From: Paracoccaceae bacterium
Lineage (GTDB): Bacteria > Pseudomonadota > Alphaproteobacteria > Rhodobacterales > Rhodobacteraceae
Direction of reading: 5' to 3'
DNA: 64,000 nt
Assembly (NCBI GenBank): GCA_016778765.1
Contig: JADHOV010000003.1
Coordinates: forward strand, 54,256-118,255
Below the pieces are notes generated by a model. It did no database searches, was not told the origin of the DNA, and was given only the letters and a program-made list of their open reading frames with translations. Positions 8,849-17,028 of this stretch are shown piece by piece. Made by a program: the position numbers and the translations under genes. Each line of letters begins with the position of its first letter. Position 1 is the first letter of the stretch.

Positions 8849-10387
8849 CTAACCGGGCAGGTGGATCTTAAACCTATCGCGTATGACGCTGTCGATCGCA
8901 GGGTCAAAACAGGCCGCGGAGGGGCGCGATAAAATTTCAGTTTTGCGCGCGATGGCTTTTTCAAGCAGATCTGGCTTACCCAATTCTTCCCATTCTTTTG
9001 GCGAGGTTCGATCGCCTAAAGCGGGATAAATATATTCGGTTTGCATCAAGGCCAAGGTCTGATCAGAGCCGAGATAATGGCCGGGTCCCTCCAAACAGGT
9101 GGCGCGGATCACGTCAACGCTTACCGTGTCTTCTGTGACCTCGATACCGCGCACGCAGCGCAAGGCTTGGCCGATCAAATCATCTCCCAAAATAAGCGAT
9201 TCCAGACAGAAACCCAAAAGCGATGCGTGCATTCCGGCGGCTTCATAGACCATATTCAGCCCCGATAAGCCAGCCATTACATTTGAGGTCGCCTGCTCCC
9301 AACCGGCTTGCATATCGGGAAGTTTTGCATCCGCGATTCCCGCAGCAGCGCCGCCGGGCAAATCGTAATAACGATGCATTTGCGCGCATCCTGCGCTGAG
9401 AAGCGCCTGTTCGCCGCTGCCCCCCGACATTGCGCCTGTGCGCAAATCTGACACAAAAGGCCAAGTTCCAAAAATCGCCGGGTGCCCGGGTTGCACCGCG
9501 TTTACATAGACCAATCCGGCCAGGCATTCGGCAACCGCTTGTACGATAGCACCCGCAATAGGGGCCGGCGCCGTGGCCCCGGCTTGCCCAGCGCTGAGCA
9601 GTAAAATTGGCATGCCGCCCGCGATGCAGCGCTCCATCACCAGGCAGCTTTCTGTTGCAAATTTCATTGGCGGAACCACGAAGCAGTTTGAATTTGACAT
9701 GAAGGGACGCGCCCGCCAGGCGTCTTCCCCACCCGCGATCAGGTGCAACATTTCCAACGCATCTGTGGCAAAACTAGGTTCTGTGAAAGAGGTTCCGATA
9801 TGTTTGGTTGTGCCCGCGCTACAGGCATACACGGTGTTGAGATCCATCTCTCTATTATCTGGGATATCACGGCAAACCATCGGGCGTTGCAGAAAATGAA
9901 TATTATCGAGCGTGTCGGTTATCCGGGCTGCATCAAATAAATCTTGCACGGTGCTTTCGCGGTAAGCGCGCCCTTCGACATCCACCACATGGACCGCAGC
10001 GCCCGCGGTTCCGTAATGCACCCGGCCTCCGGATAATTCCAGATCATGTTTTGGATCCCGCCCGTACAGCGTGATCGAACGGTTTGCCCGCGCGATGGTA
10101 TCTTCGATCAAACTGCGCGGGAAGTGAAGGCGGCCATTATTGTCTAAAATTGCGCCGGCTTTCGTCATATATTCGATGCCGCTGGGGGGGGCGTCGGCCA
10201 AGCCGATATGCTCCAAAGCGTCAAGCACAGCTGCGTGAATGCGGTCTTCAGCTTGTGGGCTCAGCGGGTTAAATCGCCCGCCTTCAAGGCCGGCACGTAC
10301 GGGGCGCAAGTGATCGGCGAGGGGGGCGCTGCGCGCAGATCTTCGGGCAGAGCGCCCTCCTGCACGGCGGATAATTTGTTCTGTCAT
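8849..10387 (-). CDS. Trimethylamine methyltransferase (MttB) superfamily protein
   Basis: MttB-superfamily enzymes move a methyl group from a methylated amine, such as trimethylamine or a quaternary amine like glycine betaine or carnitine, to a cobalamin protein. The 512-residue product fits the family's TIM-barrel length and shows family-like blocks (GGRVHYGTAGAAVHVVD; SNSNCFVVPPMKFATESCLV; GLSGLNMVYEAAGM). No in-frame amber codon appears inside the gene, so it is a member without pyrrolysine and trimethylamine is an unlikely substrate. Start ATG 10387 (MTEQIIRRAGGR) is preferred over an extension to about 10456. No corrinoid protein gene is adjacent; two Lin0512-family genes diverge from it. 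The exact substrate is unknown. Confidence 0.88.
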   Translation of the reverse strand: MTEQIIRRAGGRSARRSARSAPLADHLRPVRAGLEGGRFNPLSPQAEDRIHAAVLDALEHIGLADAPPSGIEYMTKAGAILDNNGRLHFPRSLIEDTIARANRSITLYGRDPKHDLELSGGRVHYGTAGAAVHVVDVEGRAYRESTVQDLFDAARITDTLDNIHFLQRPMVCRDIPDNREMDLNTVYACSAGTTKHIGTSFTEPSFATDALEMLHLIAGGEDAWRARPFMSNSNCFVVPPMKFATESCLVMERCIAGGMPILLLSAGQAGATAPAPIAGAIVQAVAECLAGLVYVNAVQPGHPAIFGTWPFVSDLRTGAMSGGSGEQALLSAGCAQMHRYYDLPGGAAAGIADAKLPDMQAGWEQATSNVMAGLSGLNMVYEAAGMHASLLGFCLESLILGDDLIGQALRCVRGIEVTEDTVSVDVIRATCLEGPGHYLGSDQTLALMQTEYIYPALGDRTSPKEWEELGKPDLLEKAIARKTEILSRPSAACFDPAIDSVIRDRFKIHLPG

Positions 10388-10732
10388 GGCTTCGTCCAAA
10401 GAGTGATTTGCAAAATTGAAATGGCGCGGGTGGCGTCTAAGTGATCGGAGCACCACGGGCCGCCCGGCCGCGTTCCGCGCCGATAGTACAGCAGATCAGT
10501 TGAATAATCGAAGCTTCAGCTTGCATATGCCAGGTCCTTGAATCAGTGGGCCAAGTTTTGACGTTTATAAGCTTTGAGTCTGGCTTATTTGCGACGCTGT
10601 GTCGTAATTGGCCAAATGCTTTAAGATATGGCCGCCTTTGGCGCTTCCCATTCCTTAGGGCCTGTGAAAGACTTGCCGTAATGCGCCCTGGGGGCTTGGG
10701 CAAAAAGGCGGGTTTTCTCAGATAGAGGTTGG
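10388..10732. other. Divergent control region between the mttB-like and Lin0512 genes
   Basis: This 345-base interval must hold promoters for both directions. I see a GC-rich stretch (CCACGGGCCGCCCGGCCGCG, about 10454-10473) and a possible leader ORF on the minus strand (10437-10526), but no operator I can name. Confidence 0.5.
10437..10526 (-). CDS. Possible 29-residue leader ORF upstream of the mttB-like gene
   Basis: On the minus strand AAGGA lies 9 bases before an ATG at 10526, giving a 29-codon frame (MQAEASIIQLICCTIGAERG and nine more residues) that stops with TAG at 10437, 49 bases before the mttB-like start. The good ribosome binding site and position suggest a leader peptide or small protein. 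It is too short to judge by codon use and I recognise no homologue. It could be chance. Confidence 0.25.
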   Translation of the reverse strand: MQAEASIIQLICCTIGAERGRAARGAPIT

Positions 10733-11095
10733 ATGAAATTGGCGAAAAAACGAATGCTTATGGAGCTTGGGATGGGAACTGCCCTGCGCAGCGGCAGTTC
10801 CACGAAGGCCGCGCAACGGGCGATAGAAGACGCCTTATGGCATAATTCAGTCAGCCTTGCGGATGCGTTTGGATTTCCAAAGGAGGCCATGTTGATCGAT
10901 GTTGAAATCGCGGTGCCAAACCCCAATGAATTGGATTTTACGGCTTTAAAGGCGCTATTTCCTTATGGGCAAGTTTCAATAAAAGGGGCCGTTGGCGGGC
11001 TGGAAATACCGCAACCAAACCAGCCCGACGGGCCTGCGACGATCATCGCAAATGCCGCGATATTGGTTTCTTTTAATTTGGAGCTGCAGCAATGA
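10733..11095 (+). CDS. Lin0512 family protein, first copy
   Basis: A 120-residue member of the Lin0512 family (TIGR02058), conserved proteins without an established biochemical role. Family character is seen in RMLMELGMGTAL, KAAQRAIEDALWHNS and the C-terminal PATIIANAAILVSF. The reading frame starts at ATG 10733 with AGAGG only four bases away; ATG 10754 or 10760 would be internal alternatives. Its stop overlaps the start of the second copy by four bases (ATGA), so the two are translationally coupled. The copies align over their full length but have clearly diverged, as in a hetero-oligomer. The divergent MttB-family gene suggests a link to methylated-amine metabolism, which is inference. Confidence 0.8.
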   Translation: MKLAKKRMLMELGMGTALRSGSSTKAAQRAIEDALWHNSVSLADAFGFPKEAMLIDVEIAVPNPNELDFTALKALFPYGQVSIKGAVGGLEIPQPNQPDGPATIIANAAILVSFNLELQQ

Positions 11096-11463
11096 AACGC
11101 ATTATTTTGGAAATGGGAAGCGGCAATGATCTTTACGGCGAAGATTACACGAAAGCGGCGTGTCGGGCGGTACAAGATGCGTTGCATCACAGTTCACTGG
11201 TTTTATTTCGCAGCTTAGCGTTGGATCATGCTGAGATGGAGGTGAATGTGACCATCGCAGTGATGCGTCCAGAGCGCGTGGATGCGCAGGTGGTTGCCGC
11301 ATCGCTACCCCGCGGGCGGGCAAACGTGACGGTTGTAAAAGGCGGTATGAATGTGACGGATCCCGAAAGCGGAACGGTCTCGGTGATTGCAAATGCGGCC
11401 GTTGAGGCCTGTCTGGCCATTGATGCCGATACGTGGCGCCTATCTAAAAATGCGCAAAATTAA
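11092..11463 (+). CDS. Lin0512 family protein, second copy
   Basis: A 123-residue Lin0512 family (TIGR02058) protein and the more canonical of the pair: [40 protein letters not shown], a central [21 protein letters not shown] block and the terminal [17 protein letters not shown]. No catalytic residues are established for the family and I assign no function. The start overlaps the first copy's stop (ATGA). The gene runs tail to tail into metA, and the two TAA stop codons interlock on opposite strands at 11460-11463, so there is no room for a terminator between them. Confidence 0.85.
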   Translation: MKRIILEMGSGNDLYGEDYTKAACRAVQDALHHSSLVLFRSLALDHAEMEVNVTIAVMRPERVDAQVVAASLPRGRANVTVVKGGMNVTDPESGTVSVIANAAVEACLAIDADTWRLSKNAQN

Positions 11464-12401
11464 AGCGGGTCTGACAGGGGCTGACCGATTTGAGCAGGAT
11501 CAAAAGGCGTTGTTTGATATATTTCGTTGATCCAGTTGCCGTAAAGTAAATGCGCATGGCTACGCCATCGGTTTTGCGGCGCTTTGCTCGGATCATCATT
11601 TGGATAATAATTGATCGGCACGTTGATATCTATCGCGGATGCAACATCGCGGTCATATTCTTGTTTTAGGGTGTCGCTGTCATATTCAAAATGATTGAAA
11701 ATGTGCAAGGCGCGGCGAGCGGGATCTTGCACCAAACAGGGGCCAACCTCGGGGCTGCCCAAAAGCGTGTTCAAGCCGGAATGGCTATCAATATCGGTTT
11801 GGTTGATTTCGGTCCAGCGGCTCACTGGGATAACGCATTGATCCGAAAACCCCCTTAGAAAAGGGGAGGTCGGATCCAGATTGGTTTGTGCAAAGCATCC
11901 AAAGGCCTTTGCAGTTAAATCATATTTGGGTATTTTATAAAAATGGTTGAGCATCGCCATTGCACCCCAACATACCGCAAAGGTTGCGTGCACATGCGAT
12001 TGCGTCCACTCAAAGACCTCTTGAAGCTCATCCCAATAGGTCACCTGCTCAAAGGGCAGATGCTCGATCGGAGCTCCGGTGATGATCAGGCCATCAAATT
12101 TTTCACCGCTTGCTTTGACGTCTTGGAAGGCGCGATAGAAACTGCTCATATGTTCTGCCGCAGTGTTTTTGGTGTGATGTTCGCTCATCCGGATCAAAGA
12201 TAGATTAATTTGCAGCGGTGTTGCGCCAATCAAGCGCGAAAATTGGTTTTCGGTTTGAATTTTTTTTGGCATTAAATTCAAGAGGCCGATGTTTAAGGGG
12301 CGAATATCCTGCCGGGCTGCTTCATCATCGCTCATCACCATCACGCCCTCTTGCTTCAAAACATGAAAGGCAGGCAGGTTGGCGGGAATTTTTATTGGCA
12401 T
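11460..12401 (-). CDS. metA: Homoserine O-acyltransferase MetA, probably acetyl-CoA-specific
   Basis: MetA acylates L-homoserine at the first committed step of methionine synthesis. The 313-residue product matches the family throughout ([40 protein letters not shown]). The catalytic cysteine is in [11 protein letters not shown] (Cys about 144), and the His and Glu of the triad are in IFNHFEYD. In E. coli MetA, Gly111 favours succinyl-CoA, while Glu at that position favours acetyl-CoA. Here the aligned residue is Glu (113, in GAPIE), so acetyl-CoA is predicted. It follows a P-loop NTPase gene after 43 bases and is probably cotranscribed with it. That short gap leaves no room for a SAM riboswitch. 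Confidence 0.95.
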   Translation of the reverse strand: MPIKIPANLPAFHVLKQEGVMVMSDDEAARQDIRPLNIGLLNLMPKKIQTENQFSRLIGATPLQINLSLIRMSEHHTKNTAAEHMSSFYRAFQDVKASGEKFDGLIITGAPIEHLPFEQVTYWDELQEVFEWTQSHVHATFAVCWGAMAMLNHFYKIPKYDLTAKAFGCFAQTNLDPTSPFLRGFSDQCVIPVSRWTEINQTDIDSHSGLNTLLGSPEVGPCLVQDPARRALHIFNHFEYDSDTLKQEYDRDVASAIDINVPINYYPNDDPSKAPQNRWRSHAHLLYGNWINEIYQTTPFDPAQIGQPLSDPL

Positions 12402-12444
12402 TGTTTGTCTTTCTGATACCCAAATTACGTTGAACGCATCTTTC

Positions 12445-13320
12445 TTAAACTGGCTCAGGGGCGGCTTTGGCGGCGAGCGCTTGGCCGATTAAAGCGCTAA
12501 AATCTTCTTCGCTTTTGGCGCGCGCAACCTCAGAGGCGTCAACGGTAACGCCCCAATTGGCCATTGCCTCATAGCGCGGCTGGCGATGCGCTAGAGCCTC
12601 CGCGTAGATCCACCGAATGAAACTATCTGGATTTACTTGGTGCTCTTGCAGGGTTTGGTCGGCAAGATATTGGGTCCATTTTTCAACAAGAAAATCAGGA
12701 TGGTAATACATGGGTTTGGGGGCTTTATCAAAACGCTGAACGAGTTCTTGCGTATGCGCTGCGTTGCCCTTGATCCAAACCAAAAGCGCAGTTTCACTAA
12801 GCGATTTTAGCACAGGGTCATCGCGATCAAATGGGTCAACAACTTCGCAGATTGAGCCGCTGCAATCGCAGATAAAATGATCATATTGATATATATCTTC
12901 GGCACGGCCGATAAATTCTGGAGTATCGAGCAACGCGGCGATTTCCGAGCGGCGATGCTGCCCTTGGCGTTTGCGATACTCTTGAAACGGTATGCCCCCA
13001 TTGGCCTCGGTGCCGGGTTTGCCCATATAAGTGGATAGCGGCGCCAAGTTCTCAAAGGTGATGTTTGAGGCCAGATAGATCGAGTCAGACAATAGAAGTT
13101 CGCGCAGATAGGGCACGTCCATCGCTTTGCGCTTGATGCTATCCGTAATATAATCACCCATGTAATGGGTTCCGATCCGATAATCGACCGAATAGTGAAA
13201 CCAAGCGCCCGTGTCGCGCAAAATATTGGACATATAGGTTTTGCCCAAACCTGACATGCCAAAAAGCACCACCCGTTTATGCGGCGCGTTTTGCCATTGC
13301 TCTGCAGAAGAATATATCAT
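12445..13320 (-). CDS. P-loop NTPase of unknown role, upstream of metA
   Basis: A 291-residue protein with Walker A GMSGLGKT (residues 21-28) close to the N-terminus, as in small nucleoside or shikimate kinase-like folds, then a mostly alpha-helical body without a clear ABC signature. [18 protein letters not shown] and [12 protein letters not shown] look like later strands of a P-loop core. I do not know a demonstrated function. The gene is the first of a probable two-gene unit with metA, 43 bases downstream, and is divergent from a DMT permease. The N-terminal hydrophobic strand [12 protein letters not shown] supports the start at 13320. A regulatory or kinase role linked to methionine supply is possible but unproven. 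Confidence 0.75.
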   Translation of the reverse strand: MIYSSAEQWQNAPHKRVVLFGMSGLGKTYMSNILRDTGAWFHYSVDYRIGTHYMGDYITDSIKRKAMDVPYLRELLLSDSIYLASNITFENLAPLSTYMGKPGTEANGGIPFQEYRKRQGQHRRSEIAALLDTPEFIGRAEDIYQYDHFICDCSGSICEVVDPFDRDDPVLKSLSETALLVWIKGNAAHTQELVQRFDKAPKPMYYHPDFLVEKWTQYLADQTLQEHQVNPDSFIRWIYAEALAHRQPRYEAMANWGVTVDASEVARAKSEEDFSALIGQALAAKAAPEPV

Positions 13321-13544
13321 CGGTTGGGCCTCTTGAGATCTTTCAGCTAGGTAGACAGTGCCGCGCCCAAGGTCAAATTGATTCTGGCGCGCCCGATGCG
13401 CCCCTTATACCAGCGCAGGCCCTTGTTTTGTCTGTACAACGCGGGCGCTTCCCTCTAGCAGGGTGGCTTCTGACAGAGCGATACGGGTTTGCAAAGCCAA
13501 GACAATCTGGCCCGTCTGGCAATGCAAAAGGAAGGTAGAAACTG

Positions 13545-14450
13545 GTGACGACGCAAAAATCGCATCTGCTGCGTGCCACGATTTATATGTTCGGGGCGAT
13601 TGCAAGCTTTACAGCCATGGCGGTTGCCGGGCGTGCTGTTAGCTTCCAACTTGATACGTTTGAAATCATGCTGTTTCGCAGCGTGGTCGGGGCGGTTTTG
13701 GTGCTGGCCTTTGGCGTCTATTTTGGCCAAGTCAAAGAGATCTCAACGCGGCATCTACCCGTTCATCTGGTGCGCAATATCTGCCATTTTACCGGTCAGA
13801 ATTTATGGTTTTTTGCCATTACTGTGGTGCCGCTGGCCGAGGTATTTGCCTTGGAGTTCACCGCGCCTTTATGGGTTTTACTCTTGGCTCCCTTGGTGCT
13901 TGGCGAACCATTGAGCAAAACCCGCATGCTCGCCGGTGCTTTGGGGTTGCTTGGGGTGCTACTGGTCACCCGCCCCACGCTCGATACGCTAAGTTGGGGG
14001 GTAGTGGCAGGTGCGATGGCCGCGATTGGATTTGCCGGATCCATTATGGCGACAAAACAATTGACGCGCAGCGAAACCATTTGGACAGTTTTGTTTTACA
14101 TGACGTTGATGCAGCTGGTCTTTGGGGCTGTTTGCGCGGGCGCTGATGGCGATATCGCATTGCCATCTTTCAGCAACATGCCTTGGGTCGTGCTGATTGC
14201 CTGCGCTGGATTATTTGCGCATTTATGCTTGACCAGCGCTTTGTCTTTAGCCCCGGCCACCGTTGTGGTGCCGGTCGATTTATTGCGTTTGCCGGTGATC
14301 ATGTTGGTCGGCTTTAGCCTATATGGTGAGGTGATTGACATCTATGTGGTGCTTGGAGCTTTGGTGATTTTTGGTGCCAATTATATCAATATTTGGATAG
14401 AAACCCGCGCTGTAAAACCGGCCTCTAAAGGCGCCGAGCCAACAGGTTGA
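13545..14450 (+). CDS. DMT superfamily (EamA) permease
   Basis: A 301-residue inner-membrane protein with about ten predicted transmembrane helices and two EamA repeats, typical of drug/metabolite transporters. The second repeat ends with ALVIFGANYINIWIETR. The start is GTG 13545 (MTTQKSHLLRATIYMFGAI), supported by AAGGAAGG about 9 bases upstream; the next ATG lies inside the first helix. The substrate cannot be read from sequence: family members export amino acids, metabolites or sugars. The 224 bases before it, shared with the divergent P-loop NTPase gene, contain no clear operator. The gene appears monocistronic. Confidence 0.88.
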   Translation: MTTQKSHLLRATIYMFGAIASFTAMAVAGRAVSFQLDTFEIMLFRSVVGAVLVLAFGVYFGQVKEISTRHLPVHLVRNICHFTGQNLWFFAITVVPLAEVFALEFTAPLWVLLLAPLVLGEPLSKTRMLAGALGLLGVLLVTRPTLDTLSWGVVAGAMAAIGFAGSIMATKQLTRSETIWTVLFYMTLMQLVFGAVCAGADGDIALPSFSNMPWVVLIACAGLFAHLCLTSALSLAPATVVVPVDLLRLPVIMLVGFSLYGEVIDIYVVLGALVIFGANYINIWIETRAVKPASKGAEPTG

Positions 14451-14664
14451 CAGCATATTATCAGCAGGGTGGGCGGGCTCAAGCCCTGTCAATCGGGCGG
14501 GGGGGGATTTATAAAGCCACGCTTTGGGCTGCATCCGGCCGAGCGTGGGCTAAATGGATTAGGGCTAGACAGCGCGGTCAGCAACGTTTTATGCATAGTG
14601 CGTGCGCGCCCGTTTGCAGTAGGGGCGGCGCGGGTCTAAGAGCTAAGCAAAAAGAGGTTTCGGT

Positions 14665-15528
14665 ATGATGCAGGTTGTGGTGGTGAAATGGGGTGATCGT
14701 TATTCTGCGAACCACGTGAACAACACGCTTTTAAATCTGCAGAAAATGGCATCGCGAAACGTGCGTTTTGTCTGCGTGACCGATGATCCAGAGGGGTTGG
14801 GTGATTTCATTGATGTTAAACCCTTTCCTGATTGGGGCGATTGGTATGAAACGATGAAAAAAGGCTGCCGGCTGAAACTGTCTATTTTCGTTCCGGGCGT
14901 TTTGAATCCGGATCTGCCGACCGTATTTATTGATTTGGACACGATGATTTTGGGCGATGTGGCAAAATTAGTTGCCGATGTGGAAAAAACCGGTGGGATG
15001 TATATGTGCCGTGGGCATTATATTCCTTGGTGGCGGGCCATGCCCTTGGCGCGGCTGCTCGCGAAGAATTACTACTATTACGGCAATAGTCCGATTATGG
15101 CCTTCTACCCCAGAGAATTTGCGGGCCTGCCCGACGCGTTTAAGAAAGAATTTGGCTATGTGCGCTGGCGTGGCATCACCCATAAATGGCCCCTTGATCG
15201 TATTTGTAAAACAGATGAGCGTTTTATCAGTTACTTTGCCCGCGGAAAAACTCGGGTCTTTTCGCGCGCACTGGCCAGTAAATTTACCACCGAATATATG
15301 ACCGTGGGATGGGATTATTCTGCTTTCATATGCCGCTTGCCTTGGGTTCAGGCGCGCAGGAAATCACAGGTCGCTCTGACCTTTTCGGGGCATGCCCTGA
15401 AGCCCTCATTGGTAAAAGATATGAAAATTGGCACGCCCGTGATATCGCGCCATTATCGTATGACGTGGAATTTTCCAAAGTTTTCCGAATATTGGTCAGA
15501 TATGGAGCTCCCCACAAAACCCGAATGA
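14665..15528 (+). CDS. Putative GT-A fold glycosyltransferase
   Basis: A 287-residue soluble protein that begins MMQVVVVKWGDRYSANHVNN and has a DLD motif (90-92, in TVFIDLDTMILGD) after a beta-alpha region with FVCVTDDPEGL. This is how nucleotide-sugar-binding GT-A enzymes of the family 8 type present their metal-binding DxD. The centre has an unusual run of tyrosines (KNYYYYGNSPIMAF), and WPLDRICKTDERFI could supply acceptor contacts. AAGAGG lies a few bases before ATG 14665; the second ATG at 14668 is equally possible. The upstream 214 bases hold nothing I recognise. A role in surface polysaccharide or lipid A decoration fits the nearby PagL-like and Kdo genes but is inference. Confidence 0.65.
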   Translation: MMQVVVVKWGDRYSANHVNNTLLNLQKMASRNVRFVCVTDDPEGLGDFIDVKPFPDWGDWYETMKKGCRLKLSIFVPGVLNPDLPTVFIDLDTMILGDVAKLVADVEKTGGMYMCRGHYIPWWRAMPLARLLAKNYYYYGNSPIMAFYPREFAGLPDAFKKEFGYVRWRGITHKWPLDRICKTDERFISYFARGKTRVFSRALASKFTTEYMTVGWDYSAFICRLPWVQARRKSQVALTFSGHALKPSLVKDMKIGTPVISRHYRMTWNFPKFSEYWSDMELPTKPE

Positions 15529-16285
15529 ATATTCGATTTTCTCATTTATCATTGGTTTTCTGGGTTTTTTATTGTGTTTAAAAGCGGCCATAGCGGTGGC
15601 GAAACAGGCGCAAAAACCTCTGTTTATGCTCGCTGCAGCCAGTTTAAAAGATGCATTAGAAGAGGGTGTAACGCTGCAATCGGCGGTGCATGAGGGGTGG
15701 CCAATTATTACGTCTCTGGCAGGTCGGCGCTTAGGCGCGCCCGCAGATCTTATCATTTCTGTCAATCGCGCTTTGGTAAATTTGCTATTGGGGGAAGGCT
15801 TCATCAACCGAGCGCGGCCCGCGTTTTCAAACCAACTTGTGGTGGCCAGCAGCGTTGAGCCTGAGCAAAATATTGACTTTACCCGCCGCGAAACCTTTAA
15901 AGCCGCTTTAGCAGATGGCTATTTGGCGGTGGGGCATGTGGGCTCCGTGCCCGCGGGCCTCTATGCCCATCAGGCGTTAACCTATTTTGATCTCTGGAGC
16001 GATTAAGCACCACAGATCCTGCCGGTCGATCACATACGCGCTGCGTTGTGGCTGGCACAGGTGAATGAGGCACGGCTTGCGATCGTCTACGCCTCAGATT
16101 TGGTTGCGCAAACCACGGTACATAAAGTGGTGTCAGTGCCCGAAGAAGCGCATGAGCCTATCATTTACACGATCGGTCTTTTGTCTCAAAATTCAACTCA
16201 GGCGGCAGAAAATTTTGCGGATTTCTTTACCTCTCTCCCGGCTCTAGAGGTTTTTTATCACTTTGGGTTTACTCCGTTGCGTTAG
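15525..16285 (+). pseudogene. modA: Decayed modA, molybdate ABC transporter substrate-binding protein
   Basis: One frame reads as ModA: LAAASLKDALEE, a truncated core, GAPADLIISVN, GYLAVGHVGSVPAGLYAHQAL and DLWSD. It then meets TAA at 16004-16006, after which the same frame resumes ModA sequence (VDHIRAALWLAQVNEARLAIVYASD; PEEAHEPIIYTIGLLSQNS) to 16285. The ATG at 15525, which overlaps the glycosyltransferase stop, reads a signal-peptide-like start in another frame and stops early, so a frameshift also separates the start from the body. The serine-containing molybdate-binding region SAGSSALARQI is replaced by a shorter SLAGRRL. No modBC genes are adjacent. This is a dead gene with at least a nonsense mutation and a start defect. 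Confidence 0.85.
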
Positions 16286-16337
16286 CAGCGTAAATCTCGT
16301 CTGGTGTAGAAGATACCAGTTGGATGTGGGCTATATT

Positions 16338-16847
16338 ATGGACGGAACTTTTGCAGTATTGACCTTGCTCGCTGGGTTTGCAGATATCTCACTATCGGAC
16401 TGCAAGCCCAATTGTTATGCCGAGTCGCAAGTGCCGCAGCGGATCAGTATCTCTGCGGGCCAAGTCTATTATCAATTGGATCAAGTCGATACAGAAGTCT
16501 ATCTTCGCAAACAGACAGGGCGGGCCTACGGACCATGGCGTATGGTCTATGGCGCCTCAGCAACGCAGAGACGTGATTATTGGGCCGGCGTGGGCGTACT
16601 CTACGAAGCAGCCCTTAAAACTGCGCCGATCTTTGCGCAGGTTCACCTCATGTCTGGGCTTTATGTACGCGGCGCAGGCGAGGATCTGGGCGGCCCTATT
16701 GAATTTCGCTCAGGGATCGAAGTTGGATATGATTTTGGATCTACAGGCCGGCTTGCAGCGAGCTATGATCACCGCTCGAACGCGGGAATCTACGCCACCA
16801 ATTTCGGTTTAGAAACTGTACAGCTGCGATATTCTTGGGGTCTTTAA
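16338..16847 (+). CDS. PagL-like lipid A 3-O-deacylase (acyloxyacyl hydrolase)
   Basis: PagL-type outer-membrane beta-barrel esterases remove the 3-O acyl chain of lipid A. The 169-residue product has the C-terminal signature YDHRSNAGI...GLETVQLRYSW. Histidine and serine are two residues apart and a glutamate lies 14 after the histidine, exactly the spacing of His126, Ser128 and Glu140 in Pseudomonas PagL. The C-terminus ends in aromatic and beta-strand residues, as barrels do. ATG 16338 gives a weak hydrophobic N-terminus (FAVLTLLAGFADISLS); a GTG at 16326 in the same frame is an alternative. The gene follows the decayed modA; Kdo genes lie 3.3 kb downstream. Confidence 0.82.
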   Translation: MDGTFAVLTLLAGFADISLSDCKPNCYAESQVPQRISISAGQVYYQLDQVDTEVYLRKQTGRAYGPWRMVYGASATQRRDYWAGVGVLYEAALKTAPIFAQVHLMSGLYVRGAGEDLGGPIEFRSGIEVGYDFGSTGRLAASYDHRSNAGIYATNFGLETVQLRYSWGL

Positions 16848-17028
16848 GGCGCTTCCTGTGGTTGACCTGACCCATCAGGGCATTTCTTCAGCATCGCTGA
16901 CATCAACGTTCATTTTTTGGCCGAAAGGCTGGTGCGCTGCCTTTGAGCAACCTGCTGAGGCTTGTTCTGGTTGTGAAGGCTTTGATTATTAGCTACACCT
17001 TACGAGCACGTGAGAATGGGAGAAAAAC

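Noticed and set aside
12402..12444. SAM-II or SAM-V riboswitch before metA
   Set aside because: The 43-base gap after the upstream gene is too short, and the pseudoknot core is not visible.
14451..14664. tRNA or small RNA in the 214-base gap before the glycosyltransferase gene
   Set aside because: No T-loop GGTTCGA block or cloverleaf could be folded by eye; the G-run near 14503 is only a GC-rich patch.
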